From assembly GCA_963775315.1 (NCBI GenBank), contig CAVZIN010000007.1, positions 434,001 to 498,000 of the forward strand: a DNA stretch of 64,000 nt. The letters are read 5' to 3'. Position numbers and translations under genes: made by a program. Positions 1 through 8,453 of this stretch are shown piece by piece (the stretch's first letter is position 1; every line of letters begins with the position of its first letter). The notes beneath the pieces are model-generated. The model had not been told where the DNA came from. It worked only from the letters and a program-made list of their open reading frames with translations, and did not search any database. The stretch comes from CAWGHZ01 sp963775315 (GTDB taxonomy: Bacteria > Pseudomonadota > Alphaproteobacteria > MPNO01 > DASWLB01).

Positions 1-996
1 CTTCATTCCCGGCTCGCCGCGCTTCTCCAGGCTCTCGGCCCACTGCTTCGGCACGTTGGGCATCATTTCGGCCCATTTCTTGCGCTCGGCGGCGGGCAGA
101 TCGGTGAAGTGGACGCCCTTCTTCTCCATCATCTTGCGGAAGGCCGCCTCGCGGCCGGTGTCGATCTTCACCGATACCTCGCCATAGTGCGAGGTGACGT
201 CGCGGACGATCGCCTGCGCGAACGCGGGGAGCTTCGCCCACGCGTCCTTGTTCATGGTGAGCTCGGCCGTGACCGAGGCCGAGAAGTTGACGAACGTGAA
301 GTAGGGCGCCGGCTCGAAGATCTTGTAGGGGAAGGCGAGGCCGATCGAGGAGATGTAGCCGTCTTCCACCCCGTTCTTGATGTCGGTGTAGGCGTCGATC
401 ATCGCGCCGTTGACGACGACCGCGCCGGTGCCGCGCAGGAACTGTCCCATCGAGCCCGACGCGCCGATCTTGTGGCCCTTGAGGTCCGCGACCGCCTTCA
501 CCGGAAACCGGGTGAGGATGTCGACCGGCAGCGTGCCGGCCACAGCCAGGCGGACCTGGTTGTATTTGTTCCAGTACGCGTCCATCTCGGGCACCTTCTT
601 GCGCAGCTCACCGTCGATCTTCTCGGCCATGAGAGGGTCGGTCACGCCGAACGGCACGACGTGGCTGTACTGCTCGAGCGGCAGCTTCGATTCCTCGAAG
701 ATGACGAGCTGGACGCCGAACTGCGCGATGCCCTCCTGCACGGTCTCCAGCACCTCGGTGGTCTTGGCGAGGCTCTGCGCCCAGGCGGTGTTCCACTCGA
801 TCTTGAAATCCTTGCCCGAGGCGGCGAGCCGCTTGTTGATCTCGGGGATCACGTAGTCGATCACCGCCTTGACCGGCGTCACCTGGGGCGGCGGTGCGCC
901 GACCGCGGTGATCTTGATCGTTTCCGCCCCGGCGGGCGCGATCACGATAGCAGCCGCGACGAGACCCGCCGCGACGGAACGCTGGCACGCGAACAT
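1..996 (-). CDS. TRAP transporter solute-binding protein, DctP family (3' end outside window)
   Basis: Periplasmic substrate-binding subunit of a tripartite ATP-independent (TRAP) importer for organic acids. It starts at an ATG at 996 behind a strong GGGAGG ribosome site and stays open to base 1, giving about 332 residues with the C-terminus missing. Residues 1-24 form a signal peptide ending AGA-E. The body shares many blocks with the neighbouring gene upstream (EINKRLAASGK, FEESKLPL, FPVKAVADLKG, GASGSMGQ, TGAVVVN), so the two are tandem paralogues. The spacing of 78 bases suggests one transcript. No membrane subunits are visible; they may lie beyond base 1. The ligand is unknown, but upstream genes suggest an aromatic or related carboxylic acid (inference). 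Confidence 0.9.
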   Translation of the reverse strand, partial: MFACQRSVAAGLVAAAIVIAPAGAETIKITAVGAPPPQVTPVKAVIDYVIPEINKRLAASGKDFKIEWNTAWAQSLAKTTEVLETVQEGIAQFGVQLVIFEESKLPLEQYSHVVPFGVTDPLMAEKIDGELRKKVPEMDAYWNKYNQVRLAVAGTLPVDILTRFPVKAVADLKGHKIGASGSMGQFLRGTGAVVVNGAMIDAYTDIKNGVEDGYISSIGLAFPYKIFEPAPYFTFVNFSASVTAELTMNKDAWAKLPAFAQAIVRDVTSHYGEVSVKIDTGREAAFRKMMEKKGVHFTDLPAAERKKWAEMMPNVPKQWAESLEKRGEPGMK

Positions 997-1074
997 ATTT
1001 TCCTCCCGATGATTATCCGCCGGCCGCGAGGGTCGGGCGGGGCCCCGCGCCCGATCGCGCGGGGCCGATGCCGG

Positions 1075-2154
1075 CTACTCCTTGTCCCACTGGCGGGCGA
1101 GCTTGATGTGGCGGGCGCGCAGCTCGTCCATGTAGGTGTCCAGCACCTTGGTGCCGGGCAGGCCGCGCTTGTCGAGACCCTTCGCCCATTCCAGGGCGAT
1201 GTTGGGCATGACCATCGCCCACTGCTTGCGCGCAGCGTCCGACAGAGCGCCGAAATGCACGCCGCTCTTCTTCATCAGCTCGACGAAGTGCGCGTGGCGC
1301 TGGACGTCGATCTTGTCCTGTTCGTCGGCCCACTTCAGCGTCTCCTCCTTGAACATCGTCTTCACGAAGTCGGGGAGCTTCTTCCACGTGTCGGCGTTGA
1401 TCGAGAGGCCCGAGGTGGCGGCGACGCCGAATCCGACCTTCGTGTAGTACTTGGCCGACTGGTAGGTGCGATAGGGGCCGGCCAGCGTGACCGAGATCGG
1501 ATAGCCCTCGTACACGCCATTCTTGATGTTCATGAAGGAATCGAGCATCGACGAGTTGACGACGACGGCGCCCGTGTTGCGCATGTACTGGCCCATCGCG
1601 CCGGACGCGCCGATCTTGCGGCCCTTGAGGTCGGCGACGGACTTCACCGGGAAGGTGGTGAACAGGTCGGAAGACTCGGTCGCGCCGGAGCCCAGCATGA
1701 TCTGGTTGTGCTTGGTGTACTGCTCGTTCATCGCGGGCAGCTTCTCGCGCATCGCGGCGTCGATCTCGACCATCTGCTTGGGCGTCGCGTCATTGAACGG
1801 CGCCATGTAGAAATACTGGTCGAGCGGCAGCTTCGATTCCTCGAAGTTCTTCAGGATCACGCCCATCTGGGCGATGTTCTCCTCGACCGTCTCGAAAACC
1901 TCGGTGAACTTGGCGAGGCTCGACGAGTAGGCCTCGTTCCATTTGATCGTGAACCCCTTTCCCGAAGCGGCAAGGCGCTTGTTGATCTCGGGGATAAAGA
2001 ACTCCTTCGTCGCCTTGACGTTCGAGACGGTGGGCGGCGCGCCGGCGACGACGGTGATCTCCATCGTTTCGGCGCTGGCACCGGCGGAAAGCGCCAGCCC
2101 CGCCACGGCGGCGGCGGCGGCGGCGAGCGCGAGCGCGGATGTCATGGGCTTCAT
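1075..2154 (-). CDS. TRAP transporter solute-binding protein, DctP family
   Basis: Complete 359-residue periplasmic binding protein of a TRAP importer. It has an Ala-rich signal peptide (about residues 1-28, ending ASA-E) and the DctP-type fold blocks, including the FPVKSVADLKG and GASGAMGQY regions that lie around the ligand site in this family. A strong ribosome site (GGAGGAGG) precedes the ATG. It lies between the FAD monooxygenase and a second, similar binding protein, all on the minus strand. The duplication suggests two related ligands or a spare copy after duplication. Family assignment is firm; the substrate is not known. Confidence 0.92.
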   Translation of the reverse strand: MKPMTSALALAAAAAAVAGLALSAGASAETMEITVVAGAPPTVSNVKATKEFFIPEINKRLAASGKGFTIKWNEAYSSSLAKFTEVFETVEENIAQMGVILKNFEESKLPLDQYFYMAPFNDATPKQMVEIDAAMREKLPAMNEQYTKHNQIMLGSGATESSDLFTTFPVKSVADLKGRKIGASGAMGQYMRNTGAVVVNSSMLDSFMNIKNGVYEGYPISVTLAGPYRTYQSAKYYTKVGFGVAATSGLSINADTWKKLPDFVKTMFKEETLKWADEQDKIDVQRHAHFVELMKKSGVHFGALSDAARKQWAMVMPNIALEWAKGLDKRGLPGTKVLDTYMDELRARHIKLARQWDKE

Positions 2155-2259
2155 AGGTAACCTCCTCCGTGCGACCCGGGGGACGGGCCGCGGTTCGTTT
2201 TTTTCGACAGCGGAAATCCTAGCATGCCTCGGGCCGCTGGGAACCCCGCCCGCGTCGGC

Positions 2260-3468
2260 CTAGGCGATCTCGGCCGCGCGGCGGACCATGGCGATCATCG
2301 AGGATTCCAGCAGGTAGGCGCGGGCCCGCGCCGGGTCGGCGACGGTCGCGCGCAGCTCGTCGTGACGGGCGCAGCGCACGGCCGGATCGCGCTCCTCGAT
2401 CAGCCGCTTGTTGTTGATCGTGATGCGCTGGACGAACTCGATCTGCGGCGGGCGGCGCTGGCGGGTGTAGCGGTCGAGCGCCTCGATCCCCGCCTTGCCG
2501 CGGGTGATCTCCACCAGCTTCTCGCCGAGGCTGATCGCGTCGTGCACCGCTCCGTTCAGTCCCATGCCGCCGAGCGGGTTGTTCACATGGGCGGCGTCGC
2601 CGGCAATGGCCATCCGCCCGCGGTTGTATGTCTTGGCGACCCGCTGATGCACCCGGTAGGTGTTGGCGTGAACCACCTCGTAGGGCTCGGGGCGCGATAC
2701 GATGCCCTGCAGCCGGCGCTCGATGGTCGATGCCGCCAGCGTCTCCTCACGCGGCCGGTTGGGATCGGCGGGCATGGCGATGCGCCACAGCGGCGGAGGC
2801 TCGAACCCCGGCACCTGGATCAGGAAGAACCATTCCTCCGGATCGGCGACGTAGCTCGCGTTGGCGAAGCCGTGCGGCCCGAAATCGTAGGGGGTGGAGA
2901 CGATGACGAAGGCCTCGTCCCAGGTGAACCCCTCGAACTCGGTGCCGATGGCGGCGCGCACCGGGCTTCGGATGCCCTCGGCGCCGACGGCGAACGCGCC
3001 CTCGACGGTCTCGGTCGCCCCATCGCTCGCGATGTCGACCGCCACCCCCTCGGCGGTTTCGCGCGCGTCCGTCACCTCCGCCGAGAAGCGGATATCGAAA
3101 TGCGGGTAGGTGCGGAGCTTCTCCAGCATCATCGGGGTGAGCTTGTGCTGTTCGAGATGCAGCCGGTAGGGGTAGTCCGTCACATCGGCGAGCAGCCCGA
3201 GGTCCCACTCGGCCAGAACCCCCTCGTCGCGGTCGCGGATCTGCCAGGTGCGCGCCTTGATGCCGCGCGCGATCATCCGGTCGGTGATGCCGAAGGGCGC
3301 CAGCATCTCCAGCGTCGGCGGGTGGTAGGTGCCGGCACGAAGGTCGACCGCGAGGTCGGGCAGCGCCTCCAGCACCGTCACCGGCACGCCGGCCTCGGCC
3401 AGCACCAGGGCGCAGGACAGCCCGGCCGGGCCGGACCCTGCGATCAGTACGCGTTTGGAGTTGTCCAT
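2260..3468 (-). CDS. FAD-dependent aromatic-ring monooxygenase (PHBH fold)
   Basis: Class A flavoprotein hydroxylase of about 402 residues, expected to hydroxylate an aromatic ring using NAD(P)H and oxygen. The N-terminal FAD dinucleotide motif reads GSGPAG (residues 11-16) and the second FAD motif reads GDAAHVNNPLGGMG near residue 280. The central motif, usually an Asp-Gly pair, here reads GAEGIRSPVR, so Asp is replaced by Glu. I chose the ATG at 3468 (MDNSKRVLIAG), four bases past the MarR stop. An in-frame ATG at 3492 would overlap MarR by 20 bases; neither has a clear ribosome site. Its neighbours (CoA thioesterase, MarR, SDR, TRAP) point to aromatic acid catabolism, perhaps a CoA-ester route. 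The exact substrate is inference. Confidence 0.85.
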   Translation of the reverse strand: MDNSKRVLIAGSGPAGLSCALVLAEAGVPVTVLEALPDLAVDLRAGTYHPPTLEMLAPFGITDRMIARGIKARTWQIRDRDEGVLAEWDLGLLADVTDYPYRLHLEQHKLTPMMLEKLRTYPHFDIRFSAEVTDARETAEGVAVDIASDGATETVEGAFAVGAEGIRSPVRAAIGTEFEGFTWDEAFVIVSTPYDFGPHGFANASYVADPEEWFFLIQVPGFEPPPLWRIAMPADPNRPREETLAASTIERRLQGIVSRPEPYEVVHANTYRVHQRVAKTYNRGRMAIAGDAAHVNNPLGGMGLNGAVHDAISLGEKLVEITRGKAGIEALDRYTRQRRPPQIEFVQRITINNKRLIEERDPAVRCARHDELRATVADPARARAYLLESSMIAMVRRAAEIA

Positions 3469-3472
3469 CGGA

Positions 3473-3970
3473 TCAATCAACTTGTGGGGCATGCTTGGGG
3501 GAGTAAAGCCGTTCGAGCAGCGAGATCAGCACGCGCCGCTCCTCGGGCGAGAGAACGGCGCCGACGTCCGCCTCGTGGGCGCCGACCATCTCCTTCAGCC
3601 GCGCGAGCAGCTTCGCCCCGGCCGGGGTCAGCTTCAGTGCGTGCGAGCGCCGGTCGCTCGCCGACGGCTCGCGCACCACGAGGCCGCGGGTCTGCAGCCG
3701 GTCGGCGATCTGCACCAGAGTGGAGCGGTCGAAGCGCAGCGCCTCGGCAATGGCCGACTGGCTGATGCCCGGGTTCGCCTCGATCAGCAGCAGCGCACCG
3801 AGTTGCGGCGGCGAAATCTCGGCTGCCCCGATCGCATGGTGGAAATGCTGGAACACGGCGACCTGCGCACAGCGGAGATGGAAGCCGAGGAGGTCGGGCA
3901 GCAGGCCGAGGTCGATGGGCTCGCCGTCGCTCGCCCTCCCGCGCCGCCGGACCGCGCCGAGCCCGCTCAC
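3473..3970 (-). CDS. MarR-family transcriptional regulator
   Basis: Winged-helix regulator of 165 residues. The HTH region reads ISQSAIAEALRFDRSTLVQIADRL, followed by the wing with the family signature ASDRRSHALKLTPAG. The start is a GTG at 3970 that overlaps the thioesterase stop as GTGA, so the two are translationally coupled. MarR proteins in such clusters usually repress the operon until an aromatic acid or aroyl-CoA binds (family knowledge). It sits inside the operon rather than divergent from it, so it probably autoregulates. Confidence 0.88.
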   Translation of the reverse strand: MSGLGAVRRRGRASDGEPIDLGLLPDLLGFHLRCAQVAVFQHFHHAIGAAEISPPQLGALLLIEANPGISQSAIAEALRFDRSTLVQIADRLQTRGLVVREPSASDRRSHALKLTPAGAKLLARLKEMVGAHEADVGAVLSPEERRVLISLLERLYSPKHAPQVD

Positions 3971-4392
3971 GACCTGGCCTCGAACGGCGCCTTTAGCGCG
4001 TCGGGGATCGCGATGCCCTTGAGCCCGCCGGGCGCGGCCGGGTCGCGCGCGACGCAGACCCGGATCTCCTGGCCCTCCAGCGCGATCGTCGCGCCCTTGT
4101 GGACCACGTGGCGGACCACCAGGCTCTTGGTGCGCCACTCGGCAACCGTCGACTCGATCTCGATGGCGGTGTGCCAGGGCAGCGGCGACTTGAAGCTCGC
4201 GCCGACATCGACCAGCGGCAGCCCGACGATGCCGAACCGCGCCTCCAGCTCGTTCATCGCGAAGCCCGCGGCCTCGAACAGGTGGTGGGTGGCGATGTCG
4301 AACCAGCGGAAGCATTGCGGATAGAACATGATGCCGATGGGATCGCAATCGCCCCATTCGACGGTCCGCGTCTCGCGTATCGAGAACGCCAT
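3967..4392 (-). CDS. 4-hydroxybenzoyl-CoA thioesterase-like hotdog-fold enzyme
   Basis: Hotdog-fold acyl-CoA thioesterase of 141 residues, close in pattern to the class I 4-hydroxybenzoyl-CoA thioesterases. The N-terminal motif GDCDPIGIMFYP places the catalytic Asp at residue 17 when the ATG at 4392 is used, the same number as in the Pseudomonas enzyme. The downstream blocks GIVGLPLVDVGASF and EWRTKSLVVRH also fit. The ATG at 4392 has a GGAAGGA ribosome site; an ATG 39 bases upstream lacks one. It would hydrolyse a (hydroxy)aroyl-CoA to the free acid, which fits the adjacent ring monooxygenase. The true aroyl group is not shown by sequence. Confidence 0.88.
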   Translation of the reverse strand: MAFSIRETRTVEWGDCDPIGIMFYPQCFRWFDIATHHLFEAAGFAMNELEARFGIVGLPLVDVGASFKSPLPWHTAIEIESTVAEWRTKSLVVRHVVHKGATIALEGQEIRVCVARDPAAPGGLKGIAIPDALKAPFEARS

Positions 4393-4483
4393 GCGCCATC
4401 CTTCCGCAGCCGGGCCAAGGCCGCGCCCCATATACCAGCATGGATCGCAAGTTTCCCGGATTTTCTGGCGGCGCCCGACCGCG

Positions 4484-5440
4484 TCAGACGACCGGCGTGG
4501 TCTGGAACGCCTCCGGGTCGGTGACGAGATCGACGAAGGCGTCGTGCATGCCGCCCTCGACCGCCCGGGTGAGTTCGGCGAAATTCCAGTCCTTCCCTTT
4601 GGCGACCGCCGTCCTGACCGGGCGCGGCTGGGAGAACAGCATTACCTCGCGGCCGCGCACCGCGAACAGCTGGCCCGAGACATCCTGCGCTCCGGGCGAG
4701 CAGAGCCAGGCGACGAACGTTCCGACCGGACCGGGGGGCACCTTCATCGCCTGCTCCTTGAAGGCCGCCTGGGCGTCGTTCGCAGGGTGGATGCGCTCGA
4801 CCATGCGGGTGCGGCCCATCGGGGCCACGGCGTTGGCGGTGACGCCGGAGCGGGCCATGTCGAGCGCGGCGATCCGCATCAGCCCCATCATGCCGGCCTT
4901 CGAGGCGGCGTAGGATGCCTGGCCGAAATTGCCGAAGAAGGCCGCGGTCGAGACCATGTTGACGATCCGGCCCCAGCCGTAACCACCGCCCTCGGCCGCG
5001 CCGCGCCCGGACCCGGCGTTCTCGCGCAGCACCGGCGCCGCCGCCGCCAGCAAATAGTAGGCCGCCGACAAGTTGTTGCGGATCACCGCGTCCCAATGGT
5101 GCGGATTGCCCTTGAACAGGAACGCGTCGCGCAGGATCGCGGCATTGTTCACCACGATGTCGAGCCCGCCGAACCGCTCCTTCGCGAGGTTGACCGCCTC
5201 GGTCGCGGCGGCGGGCACGCTCATGTCCGACGTGTAGGCGGCCGCACCCTCGCCGAGCCTGCCGGCGATCTCCTGGGCCAGCGACGGGTCGGTATCGGTC
5301 CCGTCGACCGAGGTCCCGTTGTCGCAGATCACCACTTTCGCGCCGCGGGCGTGCAGCGCCCGGACCACCGCCTCGCCGATGCCGCGGGCGCCGCCGGTCA
5401 CGATGGCCACACGGCCATCCAGCCTGTCGTCGTCGGTCAT
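4484..5440 (-). CDS. Short-chain dehydrogenase/reductase
   Basis: NAD(P)-dependent oxidoreductase of 318 residues. The nucleotide-binding motif TGGARGIGE is at residues 15-23, NNAAILRD follows the fourth strand (NNAG-like), and the catalytic pair is YAASK. The NAAILRD block and a C-terminal extension after the Rossmann core resemble the SDRs related to the (3R)-hydroxyacyl-CoA dehydrogenase domain of multifunctional enzyme 2. The ATG at 5440 has a GGGGGAG ribosome site. It is the first gene of the minus-strand operon; 91 bases separate it from the thioesterase gene and contain nothing I recognise. The substrate is unknown, plausibly an acyl-CoA side-chain intermediate. Confidence 0.87.
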   Translation of the reverse strand: MTDDDRLDGRVAIVTGGARGIGEAVVRALHARGAKVVICDNGTSVDGTDTDPSLAQEIAGRLGEGAAAYTSDMSVPAAATEAVNLAKERFGGLDIVVNNAAILRDAFLFKGNPHHWDAVIRNNLSAAYYLLAAAAPVLRENAGSGRGAAEGGGYGWGRIVNMVSTAAFFGNFGQASYAASKAGMMGLMRIAALDMARSGVTANAVAPMGRTRMVERIHPANDAQAAFKEQAMKVPPGPVGTFVAWLCSPGAQDVSGQLFAVRGREVMLFSQPRPVRTAVAKGKDWNFAELTRAVEGGMHDAFVDLVTDPEAFQTTPVV

Positions 5441-5522
5441 CGCTCCCCCGGTCCCCACTCGCCACCGCGGCACAGTGTAGGTGGCCCAGCCGCGCTTGTC
5501 TCGTGGCCCGGTGCCGGGCCGC

Positions 5523-5551
5523 TTGATCCGCCGGCCGCCGCACCCAACATA
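5523..5551 (+). promoter_or_regulatory. Weak candidate sigma-70-type promoter for htpX
   Basis: TTGATC at 5523-5528 and AACATA at 5546-5551 are separated by 17 bases in the 140-base region between the divergent SDR and htpX genes. The -10 match is poor. If real, it argues against the ATG at 5551 as the htpX start. Confidence 0.25.
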
Positions 5552-5580
5552 TGGACCGATTTTCCCATTCGGATACAAGC

Positions 5581-6435
5581 ATGAGCATGCTGAAGACAGG
5601 CATCCTGCTCGCGGCGCTGACGGCGCTGTTCATGGGCGCGGGCTGGCTGCTGGGCGGGCAGGGCGGCATGGTGATCGCGCTGATCATGGCTGCCGGCATG
5701 AACGCTTTCGCCTACTGGAACTCGGACAAGATGGTGCTGCGCATGTACGGCGCGCGCGAGGTCGACGCGCGTTCGGCGCCGACGCTCTACGGCATCGTCG
5801 CCCAGCTTGCCGACAAGGCCGAGCTGCCCATGCCGCGCGTCTACATCGTCGACACCGACCAGCCGAACGCGTTCGCGACGGGGCGCGACCCCCAGCACGC
5901 CGCCGTGTGTGCGACGAGCGGCATCTTGCGCATCCTCGATTCGGACGAGCTCGCGGGTGTGCTCGCGCACGAGCTCGGGCACGTCCGCCACCGCGACACG
6001 CTGATCATGACCGTGACCGCAACCATCGCCGGCGCGATTTCGATGCTCGCGAGCTTCGCCTTCTGGTTCCGCGGCTCGAGCCGGGACAACCCGCTCGGGC
6101 CGTTCGGCGCGATCCTGGTGATGATCCTCGGCCCGATCGCCGCGATGCTGGTGCAGATGGCGATCTCGCGCACCCGCGAGTATGCGGCCGACCGCGAGGG
6201 CGCGGCGCTCTGCGGCCATCCGCTGTGGCTTGCCGATGCGCTCGGCAAGCTGGAGGCAGGGGCCGCCCAGATCGCCAACGCGCCGGCCGAGCAACATCCG
6301 GCGACCGCGCATCTGTTCATCGTCAACCCGCTACATGGCGGCGGGCTCGCCAGCCTGTTCGCCACCCACCCGCCGATGGAGGACCGCATCCGCCGGCTGC
6401 GCGAGATGGCGGGGGTCGCGGGCCCGTGGGGGTGA
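5581..6435 (+). CDS. htpX: Zinc metalloprotease HtpX
   Basis: Inner-membrane M48 protease that degrades misfolded membrane proteins, active on the cytoplasmic face. About 284 residues from the ATG at 5581. There are two N-terminal membrane segments (residues 5-24 and 28-46), the zinc-binding HELGH at 130-134, two further hydrophobic segments, and EYAADREG carrying the third metal ligand. An in-frame ATG at 5551 would add ten hydrophilic residues; I prefer 5581 because family members begin directly with the hydrophobic MxxxKT-like segment. The stop overlaps the rsmB start as GTGA. Confidence 0.93.
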   Translation: MSMLKTGILLAALTALFMGAGWLLGGQGGMVIALIMAAGMNAFAYWNSDKMVLRMYGAREVDARSAPTLYGIVAQLADKAELPMPRVYIVDTDQPNAFATGRDPQHAAVCATSGILRILDSDELAGVLAHELGHVRHRDTLIMTVTATIAGAISMLASFAFWFRGSSRDNPLGPFGAILVMILGPIAAMLVQMAISRTREYAADREGAALCGHPLWLADALGKLEAGAAQIANAPAEQHPATAHLFIVNPLHGGGLASLFATHPPMEDRIRRLREMAGVAGPWG

Positions 6436-7778
6436 GCGACCGGACGACGGAGGCGGTCGATGCCCGTGCGGTCGCGCTCGACCTGCTGCATGCCGTGCTG
6501 GGGCGGCGCATCGCGCTCGACGAGGCGCTGGCGGCGAATCCGGGCCTCGCCGCGCTCGATCCGCGCGACCGCGCCTTCGCCCGGCTGCTGGCGGCGACAA
6601 CTCTCCGCCGGCTCGGCCAGATCGATGCGCTGATCGACGCGCGTATGGAGCGGCCGTTGGCGCCGCGCGCGGCCAGGGTGCGCGATGTCATGCGCCTTGC
6701 GGTTGCGCAGCTCGTGTTCCTCGGCACACCGCCGCACGCCGCCGTCGACCGGGCGGTCGCGGCGCTTGGCGGGCGGAACGCCGTGTTCCGCGGCCTCGCC
6801 AATGCCGTGCTGCGCCGCATCGCGCGCGAAGGCGGAGCGGAGGCGGCGGCGCAGGACGCGACCCGGCTGAATACGCCCGACTGGCTGTGGGACTCGTGGC
6901 AGGCTGCCCATGGCGACGCGGCGGCACGCGCCATCGCCACCGCCCATCTCGACGAAGCGCCGCTCGACCTCACCGTCAAGTCCGATCCCGCCACCTGGGC
7001 GGCGCGGCTCGATGCCCTGATCCTGCCGACCGGGACGCTGCGCCGCGCGGCCGGCGGGGCGGTGCCCTCGCTCCCCGGCTATGGCGAGGGGGCGTGGTGG
7101 GTGCAGGATGCGGCCGCGGCCCTGCCGGCGAAGCTGCTGCTCGCGGCGCTCGGCGGCGGGCAGGGAGCACGCATCGCCGATTTCTGCGCGGCGCCGGGCG
7201 GCAAGGCGGCTCAGCTCGCCGCCGCCGGGGCAAGCGTAACGGCGCTCGACATATCGTCCACGCGGCTCGCGCTGGTGCGGGAGAACCTCGCCCGGCTCGG
7301 GCTCGATGCCGACTGCCGGGCACAAGATGCCCGGCGCTTCGTACCCGACACGCCGCTGGACGGCGTGCTGCTCGACGCCCCCTGCTCGGGCACCGGCACG
7401 ATCCGCCGCCACCCCGATATCGCGCGTCTAAAATCTCCGGACGAAGTCACGCGGCTCGCACCGCTGCAGGCCCAGCTCATCGACGCGGCGATCGCCGCGC
7501 TGCGCCCGGGCGGGGTGCTGGTCTATGCCGTCTGCTCGCTGCAGCCGGAGGAGGGGCCGGCCCAGGTCGCAGCGGCGCTCGCCCGCACGCCGGGCCTTGC
7601 CCGCCTGCCGATCCGGCCCGAGGAGCTCGGCACCGATGCAGCGGCGCTCGCGCCCCTGCTCACGCCCGTGGGCGATCTCCAGACTCTCCCCTGCCACCTC
7701 GCCGACCTCGGCGGGCTCGACGGGTTCTACGCCGCGCGGCTCGCAAGGGGCCAGCTTGCCCGAGTCCGGGGAAGCTGA
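6432..7778 (+). CDS. rsmB: 16S rRNA (cytosine-967-C5)-methyltransferase RsmB
   Basis: Methylates 16S rRNA C967 using S-adenosylmethionine. The 448-residue protein has an N-terminal NusB-like RNA-binding domain (about 1-140) and a Rossmann methyltransferase domain. That domain shows the SAM motif FCAAPGGKAAQLA, the DAPCSGTGTIRRHP motif and the VCSLQPEEG motif, giving the two catalytic cysteines of RNA m5C methyltransferases. The start is a GTG overlapping the htpX stop (GTGA); another GTG lies two codons upstream. Confidence 0.93.
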   Translation: MSDRTTEAVDARAVALDLLHAVLGRRIALDEALAANPGLAALDPRDRAFARLLAATTLRRLGQIDALIDARMERPLAPRAARVRDVMRLAVAQLVFLGTPPHAAVDRAVAALGGRNAVFRGLANAVLRRIAREGGAEAAAQDATRLNTPDWLWDSWQAAHGDAAARAIATAHLDEAPLDLTVKSDPATWAARLDALILPTGTLRRAAGGAVPSLPGYGEGAWWVQDAAAALPAKLLLAALGGGQGARIADFCAAPGGKAAQLAAAGASVTALDISSTRLALVRENLARLGLDADCRAQDARRFVPDTPLDGVLLDAPCSGTGTIRRHPDIARLKSPDEVTRLAPLQAQLIDAAIAALRPGGVLVYAVCSLQPEEGPAQVAAALARTPGLARLPIRPEELGTDAAALAPLLTPVGDLQTLPCHLADLGGLDGFYAARLARGQLARVRGS

Positions 7779-7790
7779 TACGAACGCAGC

Positions 7791-8453
7791 GTGCAGCAGA
7801 AGGTCCGCATCGCCCCCTCGATCCTCTCGGCCGACTTCGCGCGGCTGGGCGAGGAGGTGCGTGCGGCGGCCTCGGCGGGCGCCGACTACATCCATATCGA
7901 CGTGATGGACGGGCATTTCGTGCCCAACATGACGCTCGGCCCGGTGGTGGTGAAGGCGCTGCGGCCGCATTGCGACCTGACCTTCGACGTCCATTTGATG
8001 ATCGCCCCGGCCGACCCGTACATCGCGGCCTTCGCCGAGGCCGGCGCCGACATCATCACCGTCCATCCCGAGGCGGGACCGCACCTCCACCGCACCGTCC
8101 AGCTCATCCATTCGCTGGGCAAGAAGGCGGGAGTCGCGCTCAACCCGGCGACGCCGGTGGAGCACGTGACGCACCTTCTCGGCGACGTCGACCTGATCCT
8201 CGCCATGACGGTCAACCCCGGCTTCGGTGGGCAGGCTTTCATCGAGCCGATGCTGGAGAAGGTCGCCCATCTCCGCCACATGATCGACGCGACCGGCCGT
8301 GCCATCGACCTCGAGGTCGACGGCGGCATCAACGACCGCACCGCCCCGCCCGTCACGAAGGCCGGTGCCGACGTGCTGGTGGCCGGCTCCTACGTGTTCG
8401 ATGGCGGACCGAACACCTACCCCGCCAAGATAAGCAGCCTGCGCGGCCCATGA
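7791..8453 (+). CDS. rpe: Ribulose-phosphate 3-epimerase
   Basis: Interconverts ribulose 5-phosphate and xylulose 5-phosphate in the pentose phosphate pathway (and the Calvin cycle, if present). A 220-residue TIM barrel with the signatures APSILSADFARLGEE, HIDVMDGHFVPN (metal and acid/base residues), MTVNPGFGGQ and EVDGGIN. It starts with GTG at 7791, 12 bases after rsmB, and its stop overlaps the next gene as ATGA. Confidence 0.96.
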   Translation: MQQKVRIAPSILSADFARLGEEVRAAASAGADYIHIDVMDGHFVPNMTLGPVVVKALRPHCDLTFDVHLMIAPADPYIAAFAEAGADIITVHPEAGPHLHRTVQLIHSLGKKAGVALNPATPVEHVTHLLGDVDLILAMTVNPGFGGQAFIEPMLEKVAHLRHMIDATGRAIDLEVDGGINDRTAPPVTKAGADVLVAGSYVFDGGPNTYPAKISSLRGP

